This document shows positions 17,201 through 27,600 of a stretch of 64,000 bases of DNA, one piece after another (position 1 is the stretch's first letter; every line of letters begins with the position of its first letter). The translations under genes and the position numbers were made by a program. This stretch comes from UBA2882 sp051877575 (lineage in GTDB: Bacteria; Bacillota; Clostridia; Lachnospirales; Lachnospiraceae). The notes under the pieces were generated by a model that saw nothing but the letters and a program-made list of their open reading frames with translations, made no database searches and had not been told where the DNA came from. Where the stretch lies: assembly GCA_051877575.1 (NCBI GenBank), contig JBJEJA010000028.1, positions 219,810 to 283,809 on the forward strand, read 5' to 3'.

Positions 17201-17254
17201 AATATAAGGAAAAATGAAGCGTGTGATCACATATATGAGAAAGGATGAAATAAG

Positions 17255-18928
17255 ATGAGAAGTGATAGTGTAAAAACAGGGGTTGCACAGGCACCTCACA
17301 GAAGTTTGTTTAATGCATTGGGGTATACGGAGGAAGAGCGTCAGAGACCTCTGATCGGTATTGTCTGCTCCTACAATGAGATTGTTCCCGGTCATATGAA
17401 TCTGGATAAGATCTGTGATGCGGTAAAGATGGGTGTAGCCATGGCAGGAGGTACGCCGGTGATGTTTCCTGCCATTGCGGTTTGTGACGGGATTGCCATG
17501 GGACATGTGGGAATGAAATACTCACTGGTAACAAGGGATCTGATTGCCGACAGTACCGAATGTATGGCGATGGCGCATGGCTTTGACGGTCTGGTCATGA
17601 TACCCAATTGTGATAAAAATGTTCCCGGCCTTTTAATGGCTGCGGCAAGAGTCAATATTCCCACGATTTTTGTTTCCGGCGGCCCGATGCTGGCCGGACA
17701 TGTAAAGGGACAGAAAAGAAGTCTTTCCAGTATGTTTGAAGCGGTAGGAAGTGTTGCTGCCGGTACGATGTCCATGGAAGACTTGTGTGAATTTGAAGAA
17801 AAAGTTTGTCCGACCTGCGGTTCCTGCTCCGGCATGTATACGGCAAATTCCATGAACTGTCTGACCGAGGCATTGGGGATGGGCTTAAAAGGAAACGGCA
17901 CCATCCCGGCAGTTTACAGTGAGAGAATCCGTCTTGCAAAACATGCGGGTATGAAGATCATGGAACTGGTCGAGAAAAATATCAAGCCGAGGGATATCAT
18001 GACGGAAAAAGCGTTCCTAAACGCCCTGACCGTGGATATGGCATTGGGATGCTCCACCAACTCCATGCTGCATCTGCCTGCCATTGCACATGAAGCGGGA
18101 GTGGAACTGAATCTGGATATTGCCAATGAATTATCCGCAAAGACACCAAACCTCTGCCATCTGGCTCCGGCAGGACCTACCTATATGGAGGATTTAAATG
18201 AAGCCGGCGGCGTGTATGCGGTCATGAATGAGCTGAATAAAAAGCATTTGTTATATACCGATCTGATGACGGTTACCGGTAAGACTGTGGGAGAAAATAT
18301 CGAAGGCTGTGTCAATAAAGATCCGGAAGTGATCCGCCCCATTGACAATCCTTATTCCCAGACAGGCGGCATTGCCGTATTAAAAGGCAATCTGGCTCCG
18401 GACAGCGGTGTTGTAAAGCGTTCTGCCGTAGTGCCTGAAATGATGGTACACGAAGGACCGGCAAGAGTATTCGACTGCGAAGAAGATGCCATCGATGCGA
18501 TCAAAGGCGGCAAGATTGTTGCCGGTGATGTGGTTGTTATCCGATATGAAGGACCAAAAGGCGGTCCGGGTATGAGAGAAATGCTCAATCCCACATCAGC
18601 TATTGCGGGAATGGGACTCGGTTCCAGCGTTGCATTGATTACGGACGGCCGTTTTTCCGGCGCTTCCAGAGGTGCTTCCATCGGTCATGTATCACCGGAG
18701 GCAGCTGTGGGAGGTCCTATCGCTCTTGTGGAAGAAGGCGATATCATCAGTATCAATATTCCGGAAAATAAACTGGAAGTTAAGATAACCGATGAGGAGA
18801 TGGCGGCAAGAAAAGCAAAATGGCAGCCGCGTGAGCCTAAGGTAACCACGGGCTATCTGGCACGTTACAGAGAATTGGTTACAAGCGGTAACAGAGGAGC
18901 AATCCTGGAGATCAAAAAGGATAACTAA
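17255..18928 (+). CDS. ilvD: Dihydroxy-acid dehydratase
   Basis: A 557-residue iron-sulfur dehydratase, normal length. It converts 2,3-dihydroxy-isovalerate and -methylvalerate to the keto acids of valine and isoleucine synthesis. Cluster cysteines sit in MIPNCDKNVPG and CPTCGSCSGMYTANSMNCL (about residues 186-210). Other signatures are CSYNEIVPGHMNLD, LGCSTNSMLHLPAIAHE and SLITDGRFSGASRGASIGHVSPEA-type text near the C-terminus (ALITDGRFSG). It stands 54 bases after leuB and 33 before ilvB, in the same orientation, and is very likely cotranscribed. Confidence 0.98.
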   Translation: MRSDSVKTGVAQAPHRSLFNALGYTEEERQRPLIGIVCSYNEIVPGHMNLDKICDAVKMGVAMAGGTPVMFPAIAVCDGIAMGHVGMKYSLVTRDLIADSTECMAMAHGFDGLVMIPNCDKNVPGLLMAAARVNIPTIFVSGGPMLAGHVKGQKRSLSSMFEAVGSVAAGTMSMEDLCEFEEKVCPTCGSCSGMYTANSMNCLTEALGMGLKGNGTIPAVYSERIRLAKHAGMKIMELVEKNIKPRDIMTEKAFLNALTVDMALGCSTNSMLHLPAIAHEAGVELNLDIANELSAKTPNLCHLAPAGPTYMEDLNEAGGVYAVMNELNKKHLLYTDLMTVTGKTVGENIEGCVNKDPEVIRPIDNPYSQTGGIAVLKGNLAPDSGVVKRSAVVPEMMVHEGPARVFDCEEDAIDAIKGGKIVAGDVVVIRYEGPKGGPGMREMLNPTSAIAGMGLGSSVALITDGRFSGASRGASIGHVSPEAAVGGPIALVEEGDIISINIPENKLEVKITDEEMAARKAKWQPREPKVTTGYLARYRELVTSGNRGAILEIKKDN

Positions 18929-18961
18929 GAGATTATTTCAGATATAAGGGAGAGAAATACC

Positions 18962-20638
18962 ATGCAGTTAACAGGTTCGGAAATTGTAATAGAATGTTTG
19001 AAGGAGCAGGGAGTCGATACTGTATTCGGCTATCCGGGCGGAACGATTTTGAATGTATATGATGCGTTGTATAAGCACAGCAATGAGATCAGACATGTGC
19101 TGACATCCCACGAACAGGGAGCGGCTCATGCGGCAGACGGTTATGCGAGAGCAACCGGCAGAGTCGGTGTATGTATGGCAACCAGCGGCCCCGGTGCCAC
19201 CAATCTTGTAACGGGAATTGCGACCGCCTATATGGATTCCATTCCGATCGTTGCGATTACGGCTAATGTTACATTGCCGGCACTCGGAAAAGATTCGTTT
19301 CAGGAGGTAGATATTGCCGGTGTTACCATGCCGATCACCAAACACGGTTATATCGTAAAAGACGTGAATCAGCTGGCAGATACGTTAAGAAAGGCATTTT
19401 ATATTGCCCAAAGCGGCAGACCCGGACCGGTTTTGGTGGATATCACAAAGGATGTGACTGCCAATACGGCGGAATTCACACCCCAAAAACCGATGCCCAT
19501 AGAGAAGAAATCGAAATATACGGAGGAAGATATTGAGAAGGCTGCGGAATTGATTGCACAGGCAAAGAAACCCTTTGTTTTTGTGGGCGGCGGAGCAATT
19601 TCATCCGCTGCTGCAGAGCAGGTAAGGGAACTGGCAAAGAAAATTGATGCGCCTGTCTGTGATTCTCTGTTGGGAAAAGGTGCGTTTGACGGTCACGATC
19701 CGTTGTACACAGGCATGCTGGGAATGCACGGTACCAAGGCTTCCAATCTGGGTGTTTCCGAGTGCGATCTGTTAATTGCCCTGGGTGTCAGATTCTCCGA
19801 CCGTGTTATCGGCAATCCCAAGAAGTTTGCGGAAAATGCCAAAATTATACATATCGATATTGATGCGGCGGAAATCAACAAAAATATCAAGACCGATGCG
19901 GCGATTGTCGGTGATCTGAAAGAAATACTGATCAAATTAAACGCAAAAATAGCGGCGAAAGAGCATAAGGAATGGGCGGAACATGTAGAAAGTTATAAAG
20001 AGAAATATCCGTTGAAATATGATGAGTCCGTTTTGAGTTGCCCGTATTTCATCGAGCAGCTGGATAAGGCGACCGACGGAAAAGCTATCATAACCACAGA
20101 TGTAGGACAGCATCAGATGTGGGCTGCACAGTTTTATCAATATTCCGAGCCTAGGACCTTCCTTTCTTCCGGCGGTCTCGGTACCATGGGCTACGGACTG
20201 GGAGCCTGTATCGGAGCAAAGCTGGGCAGACCGGATAAGACAGTGATCAACATAGCCGGTGACGGCTGCTTCCGTATGAATATGCAGGAACTGGCTACGG
20301 CAAGCCGTTATCAGATACCGATCATTGAGGTTGTAATCAACAATCAGGTGCTGGGAATGGTCAGACAGTGGCAGACTCTGTTTTACGGGCAGCGTTATTC
20401 CCAGACTATTCTGAAGGATGAGGTGGATTACTGTAAGGTTGCGGAAGCATTGGGATGCAAGGCATACAGAGTTACCACCAAAGAAGAGGCACTTCCGGCT
20501 ATTGAGGAAGCCATTGCCTGTGGGAAACCCGCTCTGATTGAAGTTGTGATTCACGAAGACGATAAAGTATTTCCGATGGTATCGCCGGGAGCACCGATCA
20601 GTGAAGTGTTTGATGCGGATGATATCAAAGGAGAATAA
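18962..20638 (+). CDS. ilvB: Acetolactate synthase large subunit, copy 1
   Basis: A 558-residue ThDP enzyme. It condenses two pyruvates, or pyruvate and 2-ketobutyrate, in the first common branched-chain step. The catalytic Glu is in LTSHEQGAAHAADGYARATG (about residue 50). The FAD/quinone-like middle domain shows the GVRFSDRVIGNPKKF text. The ThDP-Mg motif GDGCFRMNMQELATASRYQIP has its closing Asn in VVINNQVLGMVRQWQ, which is typical of anabolic IlvB. No small subunit gene follows; two ilvN-like genes lie near the second ilvB at 57.7-58.9 kb and could serve both. It ends the leuB-ilvD-ilvB group. Confidence 0.95.
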   Translation: MQLTGSEIVIECLKEQGVDTVFGYPGGTILNVYDALYKHSNEIRHVLTSHEQGAAHAADGYARATGRVGVCMATSGPGATNLVTGIATAYMDSIPIVAITANVTLPALGKDSFQEVDIAGVTMPITKHGYIVKDVNQLADTLRKAFYIAQSGRPGPVLVDITKDVTANTAEFTPQKPMPIEKKSKYTEEDIEKAAELIAQAKKPFVFVGGGAISSAAAEQVRELAKKIDAPVCDSLLGKGAFDGHDPLYTGMLGMHGTKASNLGVSECDLLIALGVRFSDRVIGNPKKFAENAKIIHIDIDAAEINKNIKTDAAIVGDLKEILIKLNAKIAAKEHKEWAEHVESYKEKYPLKYDESVLSCPYFIEQLDKATDGKAIITTDVGQHQMWAAQFYQYSEPRTFLSSGGLGTMGYGLGACIGAKLGRPDKTVINIAGDGCFRMNMQELATASRYQIPIIEVVINNQVLGMVRQWQTLFYGQRYSQTILKDEVDYCKVAEALGCKAYRVTTKEEALPAIEEAIACGKPALIEVVIHEDDKVFPMVSPGAPISEVFDADDIKGE

Positions 20639-20696
20639 TACAGGAGTAAAGTCCGGCATAGGATAGTGGTAAGGTGGCGGATGACAGGGGATACTT

Positions 20697-22103
20697 ATGA
20701 GGAAAAAGATTCTGGCGGTTTTCGGAATTATCATCATCACACCGGTTGTGATGGCTTTGGTAATATATCTGGGACTTGCATGGTACTATTCGGATACTTA
20801 TATGAACGGTGTCATGATCAACGGCGTGTATGCAGCGGGAATGACACCGGAGGAACTGGATGCGCTGTTATTGGAAAAGACGGATGAAGCATCTTTTACC
20901 GTATCGGACAGATTTGGAGAAAATTATGAAATCCCCATTCGGGATATGGATTTTTCGTATACTTATCTGCCGGAATTAAAGAAAATAAAGGCAGGGCAAA
21001 ATCCCTTTTACTGGGGAATGGCATTGATCACAGGTGAGTGTGAAGACTACACCATTGCTCCGGAAGGCGTATGTGATACGGAAAAACTCCGGAATTATCT
21101 GTTGTCTATGGAATTGATCAAAGATCAGGCGGACCCTGATCACATCAGAGTAGAGATTGTAAAAGAAAAAGACGGGTATGTACTGATTGATGATACAGCC
21201 AATCTGCTGGATGCGGATATGACGGTAGAAGTCATAGAGGATGCGGTGCTTGCCGGAGAAAGGAATCTGGATCTGGAAAAAGCCGGATGCTATGTGGAAA
21301 TTGAATATACGGACAACATGCAGAAAACGCTGCAGCTTTGGGAGAAGGTCAGACAGTTACAGGATGTTGAGATTGTTTGTCAGTTTTATGACGGAGATGA
21401 AGTGATAGATGCATCCGTAATCAGCGGCTGGATTGCACTGGATGAAAAGGGAGAGTTTCTGCTGGATGAAAATGGGGAACTGATGCTGGATGAAACTGCG
21501 GTAGAGGAATATGTTGAGAAACTCGCGAATATGCATGACAGTGTAAACGGACCGTGGACATTTCATCCGACCAGAGGCGGTACGGTAACGATTGAAAAAG
21601 GGACATACGGTTATAAACTGAACCAGAAAAAACAGAAAGAGTTTTTGATGGAACAGGTATATGCCCATGAAAGCATCAAAGCCGAGGCGATATACAGCCA
21701 GCGCGGGTGGGGAGATGCTGCGGGAGATATCGGGTCCACCTATATAGAGGTGGATATGACCAATCAGATGCTGTATTATTACCGGGACGGCAGGATGGAA
21801 TTATCGACTCCTGTCGTAACAGGAAATACCTCAAGAGGAAACGGAACACCCCAAAGAGTATGTTATATTTATTATAAACAGAGAAACCGCGTCCTGATCG
21901 GCGAGGATTATCGGACGCCGGTATCTTATTGGATGGCCGTCTACGGCAATATCGGTATTCATGATGCCAGTTGGAGAGGAAAATTCGGAGGAACCATCTA
22001 TAAGACCAACGGATCCCATGGATGTATCAATACTCCGACCAAAGCGGTCAGCCAATTATATGATATGGCTGAGGAAGGAACACCGGTCATTATGTTTTAT
22101 TAA
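20697..22103 (+). CDS. L,D-transpeptidase with peptidoglycan-binding-like domain
   Basis: A 468-residue cell-wall enzyme. Residues 4-28 are a signal anchor (ILAVFGIIIITPVVMALVIYLGLAW). The middle holds a repeated VanW/YoaR-type peptidoglycan-binding region (GVYAAGMTPEELDALL and later parts). The C-terminal YkuD domain starts about residue 345 (YIEVDMTNQMLYYYRDG) and has the catalytic Cys motif HGCINTP (SHGCINTPTKAV) with an upstream His (IGIHDASW). It should make 3-3 cross-links in peptidoglycan. It lies alone between ilvB and serC. Confidence 0.9.
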   Translation: MRKKILAVFGIIIITPVVMALVIYLGLAWYYSDTYMNGVMINGVYAAGMTPEELDALLLEKTDEASFTVSDRFGENYEIPIRDMDFSYTYLPELKKIKAGQNPFYWGMALITGECEDYTIAPEGVCDTEKLRNYLLSMELIKDQADPDHIRVEIVKEKDGYVLIDDTANLLDADMTVEVIEDAVLAGERNLDLEKAGCYVEIEYTDNMQKTLQLWEKVRQLQDVEIVCQFYDGDEVIDASVISGWIALDEKGEFLLDENGELMLDETAVEEYVEKLANMHDSVNGPWTFHPTRGGTVTIEKGTYGYKLNQKKQKEFLMEQVYAHESIKAEAIYSQRGWGDAAGDIGSTYIEVDMTNQMLYYYRDGRMELSTPVVTGNTSRGNGTPQRVCYIYYKQRNRVLIGEDYRTPVSYWMAVYGNIGIHDASWRGKFGGTIYKTNGSHGCINTPTKAVSQLYDMAEEGTPVIMFY

Positions 22104-22111
22104 ATTAACCG

Positions 22112-22140
22112 TTGACGAAAAAAACATAGAAAGGTACAAT
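22112..22140 (+). promoter_or_regulatory. Sigma-A promoter of serC-serA
   Basis: TTGACG (22112-22117), 17-base spacer, TACAAT (22135-22140), 70 bases before the serC GTG. Confidence 0.7.
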
Positions 22141-22209
22141 GGAGTTTAGATTTGTATTTGTTTTCGTACAAAGCGGTTAGTCAGATTTTTATAAGAGGAG
22201 GGACCAGAC

Positions 22210-23292
22210 GTGTCCAGAGTTTACAATTTTTCAGCAGGTCCGGCAGTTTTACCTGAAGAAGTATTAAAAGAAGCTGCAGATGAAATGTTAGATTACAAAG
22301 GAAGCGGAATGTCCGTTATGGAAATGAGCCACCGCTCCAAAGTTTATGATAGCATTATCAAAGAAGCAGAAGCGGATTTAAGGGAGTTAATGAATATTCC
22401 CGATAATTATAAGGTACTGTTTTTACAGGGCGGGGCAAGCCAGCAGTTTGCCATGATTCCCATGAACCTGATGAAAAACAAAAAGGCAGGATACATTGTA
22501 ACCGGACAGTGGGCAAAGAAAGCTTATCAGGAAGCAAAACTTTACGGAGAAGCAATCGAACTGGCATCCAGTGCCGATCAGACATTTTCCTACATACCCG
22601 ATTGCAGTGATCTGGATATTCCCGATGACTTGGATTATGTTTATATTTGTGAAAACAATACCATTTACGGTACGAAATACCATACATTACCGAATACCAA
22701 GGGACATACGCTGGTAGCGGATGTTTCATCCTGCTTCTTGTCGGAACCCGTTGATGTTACAAAATATGGTGTCATCTATGGCGGTGTCCAGAAAAATATC
22801 GGACCGGCAGGTGTTGTGATCTGTATTATCCGAGAGGATCTGATCACGGAAGATGTGCTGCCCGGTACACCTACCATGTTACGCTACAAAATTCATGCAG
22901 ACGCAGAATCCTTATATAATACACCGCCATGTTACGGTATTTATATTTGCGGCAAGGTTTTCAAATGGATAAAGAAAATGGGCGGACTTTCTGTCATGAA
23001 GGAAAAAAATGAAGAGAAAGCAAAGATCTTATATGATTTCCTGGATGAAAGCAAATTGTTCAAAGGTACGGTAGTCAAAGAAGATCGTTCCCTGATGAAT
23101 GTTCCGTTTGTAACCGGAGATGCGGATCTGGATGCTAAATTTGTCAAAGAAGCCACAGAAGCGGGATTTGTCAATCTGAAGGGTCACAGAACAGTAGGTG
23201 GTATGCGAGCATCCATTTACAATGCAATGCCCAAAGAAGGCGTTGAGAAATTAGTTGCATTTATGAAGGATTTCGAAGCAAAAAATGCATAA
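22210..23292 (+). CDS. serC: Phosphoserine aminotransferase
   Basis: A 360-residue class V aminotransferase with PLP. It makes 3-phosphoserine from 3-phosphohydroxypyruvate and glutamate. The N-terminus VYNFSAGPAVLPEEVL is diagnostic. FLQGGASQQFAMIPMNL binds phosphate, and the Schiff-base Lys is in YGGVQKNIGPAGVVI (about residue 198). HRTVGGMRASIYNAMP is the typical C-terminal signature. The start is GTG after GAGGAGGGA. serA follows 32 bases later, so serine synthesis is one operon; serB is not here. Confidence 0.97.
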   Translation: MSRVYNFSAGPAVLPEEVLKEAADEMLDYKGSGMSVMEMSHRSKVYDSIIKEAEADLRELMNIPDNYKVLFLQGGASQQFAMIPMNLMKNKKAGYIVTGQWAKKAYQEAKLYGEAIELASSADQTFSYIPDCSDLDIPDDLDYVYICENNTIYGTKYHTLPNTKGHTLVADVSSCFLSEPVDVTKYGVIYGGVQKNIGPAGVVICIIREDLITEDVLPGTPTMLRYKIHADAESLYNTPPCYGIYICGKVFKWIKKMGGLSVMKEKNEEKAKILYDFLDESKLFKGTVVKEDRSLMNVPFVTGDADLDAKFVKEATEAGFVNLKGHRTVGGMRASIYNAMPKEGVEKLVAFMKDFEAKNA

Positions 23293-23324
23293 AATGACAG
23301 ATAAACAGAAAGAAGGATAAAAAA

Positions 23325-24488
23325 GTGTTTCAATATTATTGTCTTAATCCGATCGCACAGGTCGGTCTTGATAACTTTGGCGAAGGATATACAAAAACAG
23401 ATGATCTGAATGCAGCAGACGGTATTCTGGTAAGAAGTGCCGATATGCATTCCATGGAGTTTTCCGATCGTCTGCTGGCAGTTGTCAGGGCAGGAGCCGG
23501 AGTCAACAATATTCCCTTGGAGGAGTGTGCAAAGAAAGGTATCGTTGTATTCAATACACCCGGTGCCAATTCCAATGCCGTAAAGGAACTGGTGATCTGC
23601 GGTATGTTGCTTGCCTGCCGTGATATTACGGGCGGTATCGACTGGGTAAAATCTCAGACGGATAATGCGGATGTGGCAAAAGCTGCGGAAAAAGAAAAGA
23701 AAAAATTTGCCGGAACCGAGATTATGGGCAAAAAGCTTGGTATCATCGGCCTCGGTGCTATCGGTGTCAAGGTTGCAAACGCTGCCAAACATCTGGGAAT
23801 GGAAGTATACGGCTACGATCCTTATCTTTCCGTGGACGCGGCATGGAATTTAAGCCGTGATGTCAAGCATGTATTAAATGTAGAGGATATTTATAAAGAA
23901 TGTGATTTTATCACTGTCCATGTACCGGCATTGGATTCCACAAAGGGCATGATCAATAAAGATTCCATTGCAATGATGAAAGACGGTGTCGTGATTTTAA
24001 ACTTTGCAAGAGATGTCCTTTGTAAAGAGGAGGATGTTCTGGAAGGAATTGCTTCCGGTAAGATCCGCAAATATGTAACAGATTTTCCCAACACCATTAC
24101 AACCGGAAAAGAAGGCTGTATCGTAACGCCGCATATCGGTGCTTCTACAGAAGAATCCGAGGATAACTGTGCTGTTATGGGTGTCAAAGAAATGGTGGAT
24201 TATCTGGAGAACGGAAATATCAAAAACAGTGTCAACTATCCGGCACTTGATATGGGTGTATGTACAAAGGCAGGCCGTGTGGCAGTATTCCATAAAAACA
24301 TTGCCAACATGATTACAAAACTGGCAGGATGTTTTGGCGATGTCAATATTAATATTTCCGATATGAGCAATAAATCGAGAGGCGATTTCGCCGTGTCCAT
24401 GTTTGATATTGAAGCACCTGCAACAGAAGACGTGATCAAGCAACTATCTGCAATTGATGGCGTGTTCCGTGTCCGTGTGGTAAAATAA
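23325..24488 (+). CDS. serA: D-3-phosphoglycerate dehydrogenase with C-terminal ACT domain
   Basis: A 387-residue D-isomer-specific 2-hydroxyacid dehydrogenase. It oxidises 3-phosphoglycerate to 3-phosphohydroxypyruvate with NAD, the first step of serine synthesis. The NAD motif is GLGAIGVKVANAAKHLG (about residues 141-157). Catalytic residues appear in NFARDVLCKE (Arg), in the FPNTITT region, and in VTPHIGASTEESE (His). The last 70 residues form one ACT domain, a likely site for serine feedback. The intervening ASB domain of long SerA forms is absent. The start is GTG. A perfect terminator follows. Confidence 0.95.
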   Translation: MFQYYCLNPIAQVGLDNFGEGYTKTDDLNAADGILVRSADMHSMEFSDRLLAVVRAGAGVNNIPLEECAKKGIVVFNTPGANSNAVKELVICGMLLACRDITGGIDWVKSQTDNADVAKAAEKEKKKFAGTEIMGKKLGIIGLGAIGVKVANAAKHLGMEVYGYDPYLSVDAAWNLSRDVKHVLNVEDIYKECDFITVHVPALDSTKGMINKDSIAMMKDGVVILNFARDVLCKEEDVLEGIASGKIRKYVTDFPNTITTGKEGCIVTPHIGASTEESEDNCAVMGVKEMVDYLENGNIKNSVNYPALDMGVCTKAGRVAVFHKNIANMITKLAGCFGDVNINISDMSNKSRGDFAVSMFDIEAPATEDVIKQLSAIDGVFRVRVVK

Positions 24489-24500
24489 AATGGTATTGCT

Positions 24501-24535
24501 AGAAGGGGCTGAGTACATTTGCCCCTTCTTTTTTT
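24501..24535 (+). terminator. Terminator of serC-serA
   Basis: AGAAGGGGC pairs with GCCCCTTCT around an 11-base loop and is followed by seven to eight T residues. Confidence 0.92.
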
Positions 24536-24563
24536 CGTGGTGATATTTAACTTGCTGTTGTGA

Positions 24564-24592
24564 TTGAATGAAAGCCGGACTTTGTATATAAT
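24564..24592 (+). promoter_or_regulatory. Sigma-A promoter of the J-like/TPR gene
   Basis: TTGAAT (24564-24569), 17-base spacer, TATAAT (24587-24592), 44 bases before the ATG. Confidence 0.7.
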
Positions 24593-24636
24593 AAAATACA
24601 TAGTGATATATTGATTATATTAACGGGGGAAAAGGA

Positions 24637-27600
24637 ATGGAACAGTATTTGATCTGGAAAGTTTTGGAAATAGAAGAGACCAAAGATGAGAATATCATCA
24701 GGCAGGCATATCGCCGGAAACTGTCGGACGTAAATCCCGAGGAAGATCAGGCCGGATTTATGCGTTTGCGGGAAGCTTATGAGCAGGCGCTGGCTTTTGC
24801 CGCACAGGACGAAGTAAAAAGCGATGATATGGAAGCCTTAAAAAACGGCAGTGAAGTGGATCAATGGATTTATCGCATCAACCGGATTTATGAAGATGTG
24901 GATAAGCGGCGTGATCCGGCTAAGTGGCAGGAAGCATTTGAAGCGGATATCTGCAATGAACTGGATCTGGATTCGGAAATATCGGAACGACTTCTTGTTT
25001 ATATTATGAGCCACCATTATATGCCGATGGAAGTGTGGCAGACCATTGATGCCAAGTTTCACTATGTGGATGATGTGGAACTCTTAAAAGAGAAATTTCC
25101 TGAGGATTTTTTAAATTATGTGCAATATAAGGTTTCCCACGAAGAATTTATTGATTTTACCATATTCGGCGGAGATACCACGGAGCATGTGGATGATTAT
25201 TTGTACAAATATTTCGATCTGAAAAATCTCTGTGACAGAACCGACGGCACAAATCCGGAGGAAATATCTGCGGCGGTTAAAGCTCTGGATGATTATGATG
25301 TCTATTATCCCTATGCGGATGTGGAAAAAGTCCGGTATTACATATTGACGAAAACGGATGAGAATCTGCAAAAAGCGGTGGAATTGGCAGATTCCCTTTA
25401 TAGCGAATATCCCGATAATCCCTATATTGCCTATTATTGCGGAGAGGCAATGGAAAAAAGCGGACATATCCGGGAAGCGGAAGAAATTTGGCAAAAGCTT
25501 TTGGATGAAGACCAGGATCACTATATGGCAAAATACGGCATTGCCAAAATTATGGCAGACAGAGGAGAATTGGCAGAAGCAAAGGAATACTGTCTGGATC
25601 TTTTGGATATTGATGACCGTAGCCAGGATTTAAGGGAATTTCTGGATCGTCTGAATGAAAAACTGATCGTGATATATAAAGAAAAGCTGGCTGAAAATGC
25701 CGATGATTTTGAAACAACCAATAAGCTGGCATGGTGTTATTTTCAGATGCAGGATTTCAAGGCTGTAGAAAATTTGTTAAACGGCCTGGATGAAAAATAT
25801 CATGAGGAATATGATTATATCAATCTGATCGGCAGAAATTATCTTGCCATGGATGAATATGATAAGGCCATGCAGTATCTGCCCAAGTGGAGGGATATGA
25901 TAGAGGCAACCGTGGATGACGGTTCCAAAGAAGCAAAAAAGCGGCTGAACAGGAGAGGATTTTCCTATTTTGCCATCGGATATTGTCAGTGGAATCAGAA
26001 CCTGATTGCAGAGGCAACGGAAAATCTATATAAGAGCTTTGAGCTGGAGGATAAGCTGCTGACAAAGCTTTCCTATATGGATCAGATGGCGCTGTTTTAT
26101 CTGGATGCCGGCAGCTACGATCAGGCGATTGAGATGTGTAATCAGGTAATTGCACAGGACCGCAATTATTTCCCGGCATATGTGAAGAGACAACAGGCAT
26201 ATTATGAGCAAAAAAACGGTCAGGGTATCATTGATGACTTTTATGAATGTATCAGAATCTATCCGGGATATGTGAAACCATATGTACTTGCTTATAAAAC
26301 CTTTTACTTTTACAGACAGTACGAAGATGCCGAAGGAATTTGGAAGAGAGCGGAAGAAGCGGGATTAAAAAGCGATGAAATGCAGCTTTACCGTTTTAAG
26401 ATACGGAGAATGACCCGGACGGGAAAAGAGAACTGGCAGAAAACCCTTGGGGAAATGATTAAATTCAGGGATCAATATTTTGCACGGTTGAATGAAAAAA
26501 GGGAGGAAAACCAAGAGGAGGAAAGTGACCTGGAAGAACCTGCAGAACTGTATCTGGAAATCGGTTTGCTTTATTGGAATCTGGATGATATCAATGCTGC
26601 AATGAGAACTGTGGAGGAAGGTTTACATAAATATGGAGATCATATCAATCTGCTATGGTTAAAAGGCGATCTGTTGATGGATACCAAGGATGAAAACGGT
26701 GCATTGCATTGCTACCGCAAGATTGCGGAAACAGAGCCCGACAATGCCAATATCCACATTAACATCGGCAAATGTCTGGATAAGCTGGGATTGCAAAAAA
26801 TGAATGACAGGGCAGAAAAAGCAATTTTAGAATATCAGAAGGCATATGAATTAAATCCCAACCATTCGGAAGTGAATTTTCTGTTGATGCGGATGTATAA
26901 GCGTAAATTTCTGCACTGCCGTTCCGATAAGGAGTCTTATAAAAAGGCACTGTTTCATGCGAATGCCCAGTTGGAACTGACAGAAGATGCCTATTATTAT
27001 ATTGAGCGCGGACTGTTATATGAAGAGGCACATGAGTTGGAACAGGCGCTGGCTGATTTCCTCAAGGCAGCCAAAATGGAACCTGATAACATCTATGCAC
27101 ACAATAATGCGGCGAATGTCTATTGCAATATGAAGAAATATGAGGAAGCGCTTCGGGAACTGCGAATCGCACTCAGCCTTCCGAATGAAGGACAGAGTGT
27201 ATGGGTGTTTTCCGGTATGGCTGACGCATACGAGGGTATGGAAAATTATCAGAAAGCCATTGAATATACTCAAAAACAGTTGGAATTTGTACCCAGAAGC
27301 AGTTTCTTACTAAATAACCTTGCAAGAAGGTACTGTAAACAGAAACAGTATCAGAAGGCAAGGGAAGTATACGCTAACATGTTTCAGAATAATCTGATGG
27401 AAGGCTGGCGGGTCCAGTGTGAAAAAGCAGAATGCTACAGTATGGAAGGCCGGGAATCGGAGGCGGAAAAATGCTATCAGAATGCAATCCGGCAGGAGCA
27501 GGGAAATCAGAAAGTACTTTTGGAATGCTATCGGCGAATGGGAGACTTTTATCATCATACGGATGCTTTCAAAAAAGCAATAGATGCTTATCTAAAATGC

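Noticed and set aside
19937..20740. 267-codon minus-strand frame opposite ilvB
   Set aside because: Antisense to the conserved ThDP domain of ilvB; its translation is low-complexity and matches no family.
24489..24636. T-box or other riboswitch before the J-like/TPR gene, and before ilv/leu/ser genes generally
   Set aside because: Leaders were read for the T-box sequence (AGGGTGGNACCGCG) and for SAM, cobalamin and glycine riboswitch cores; none was found in any intergenic gap of the window.
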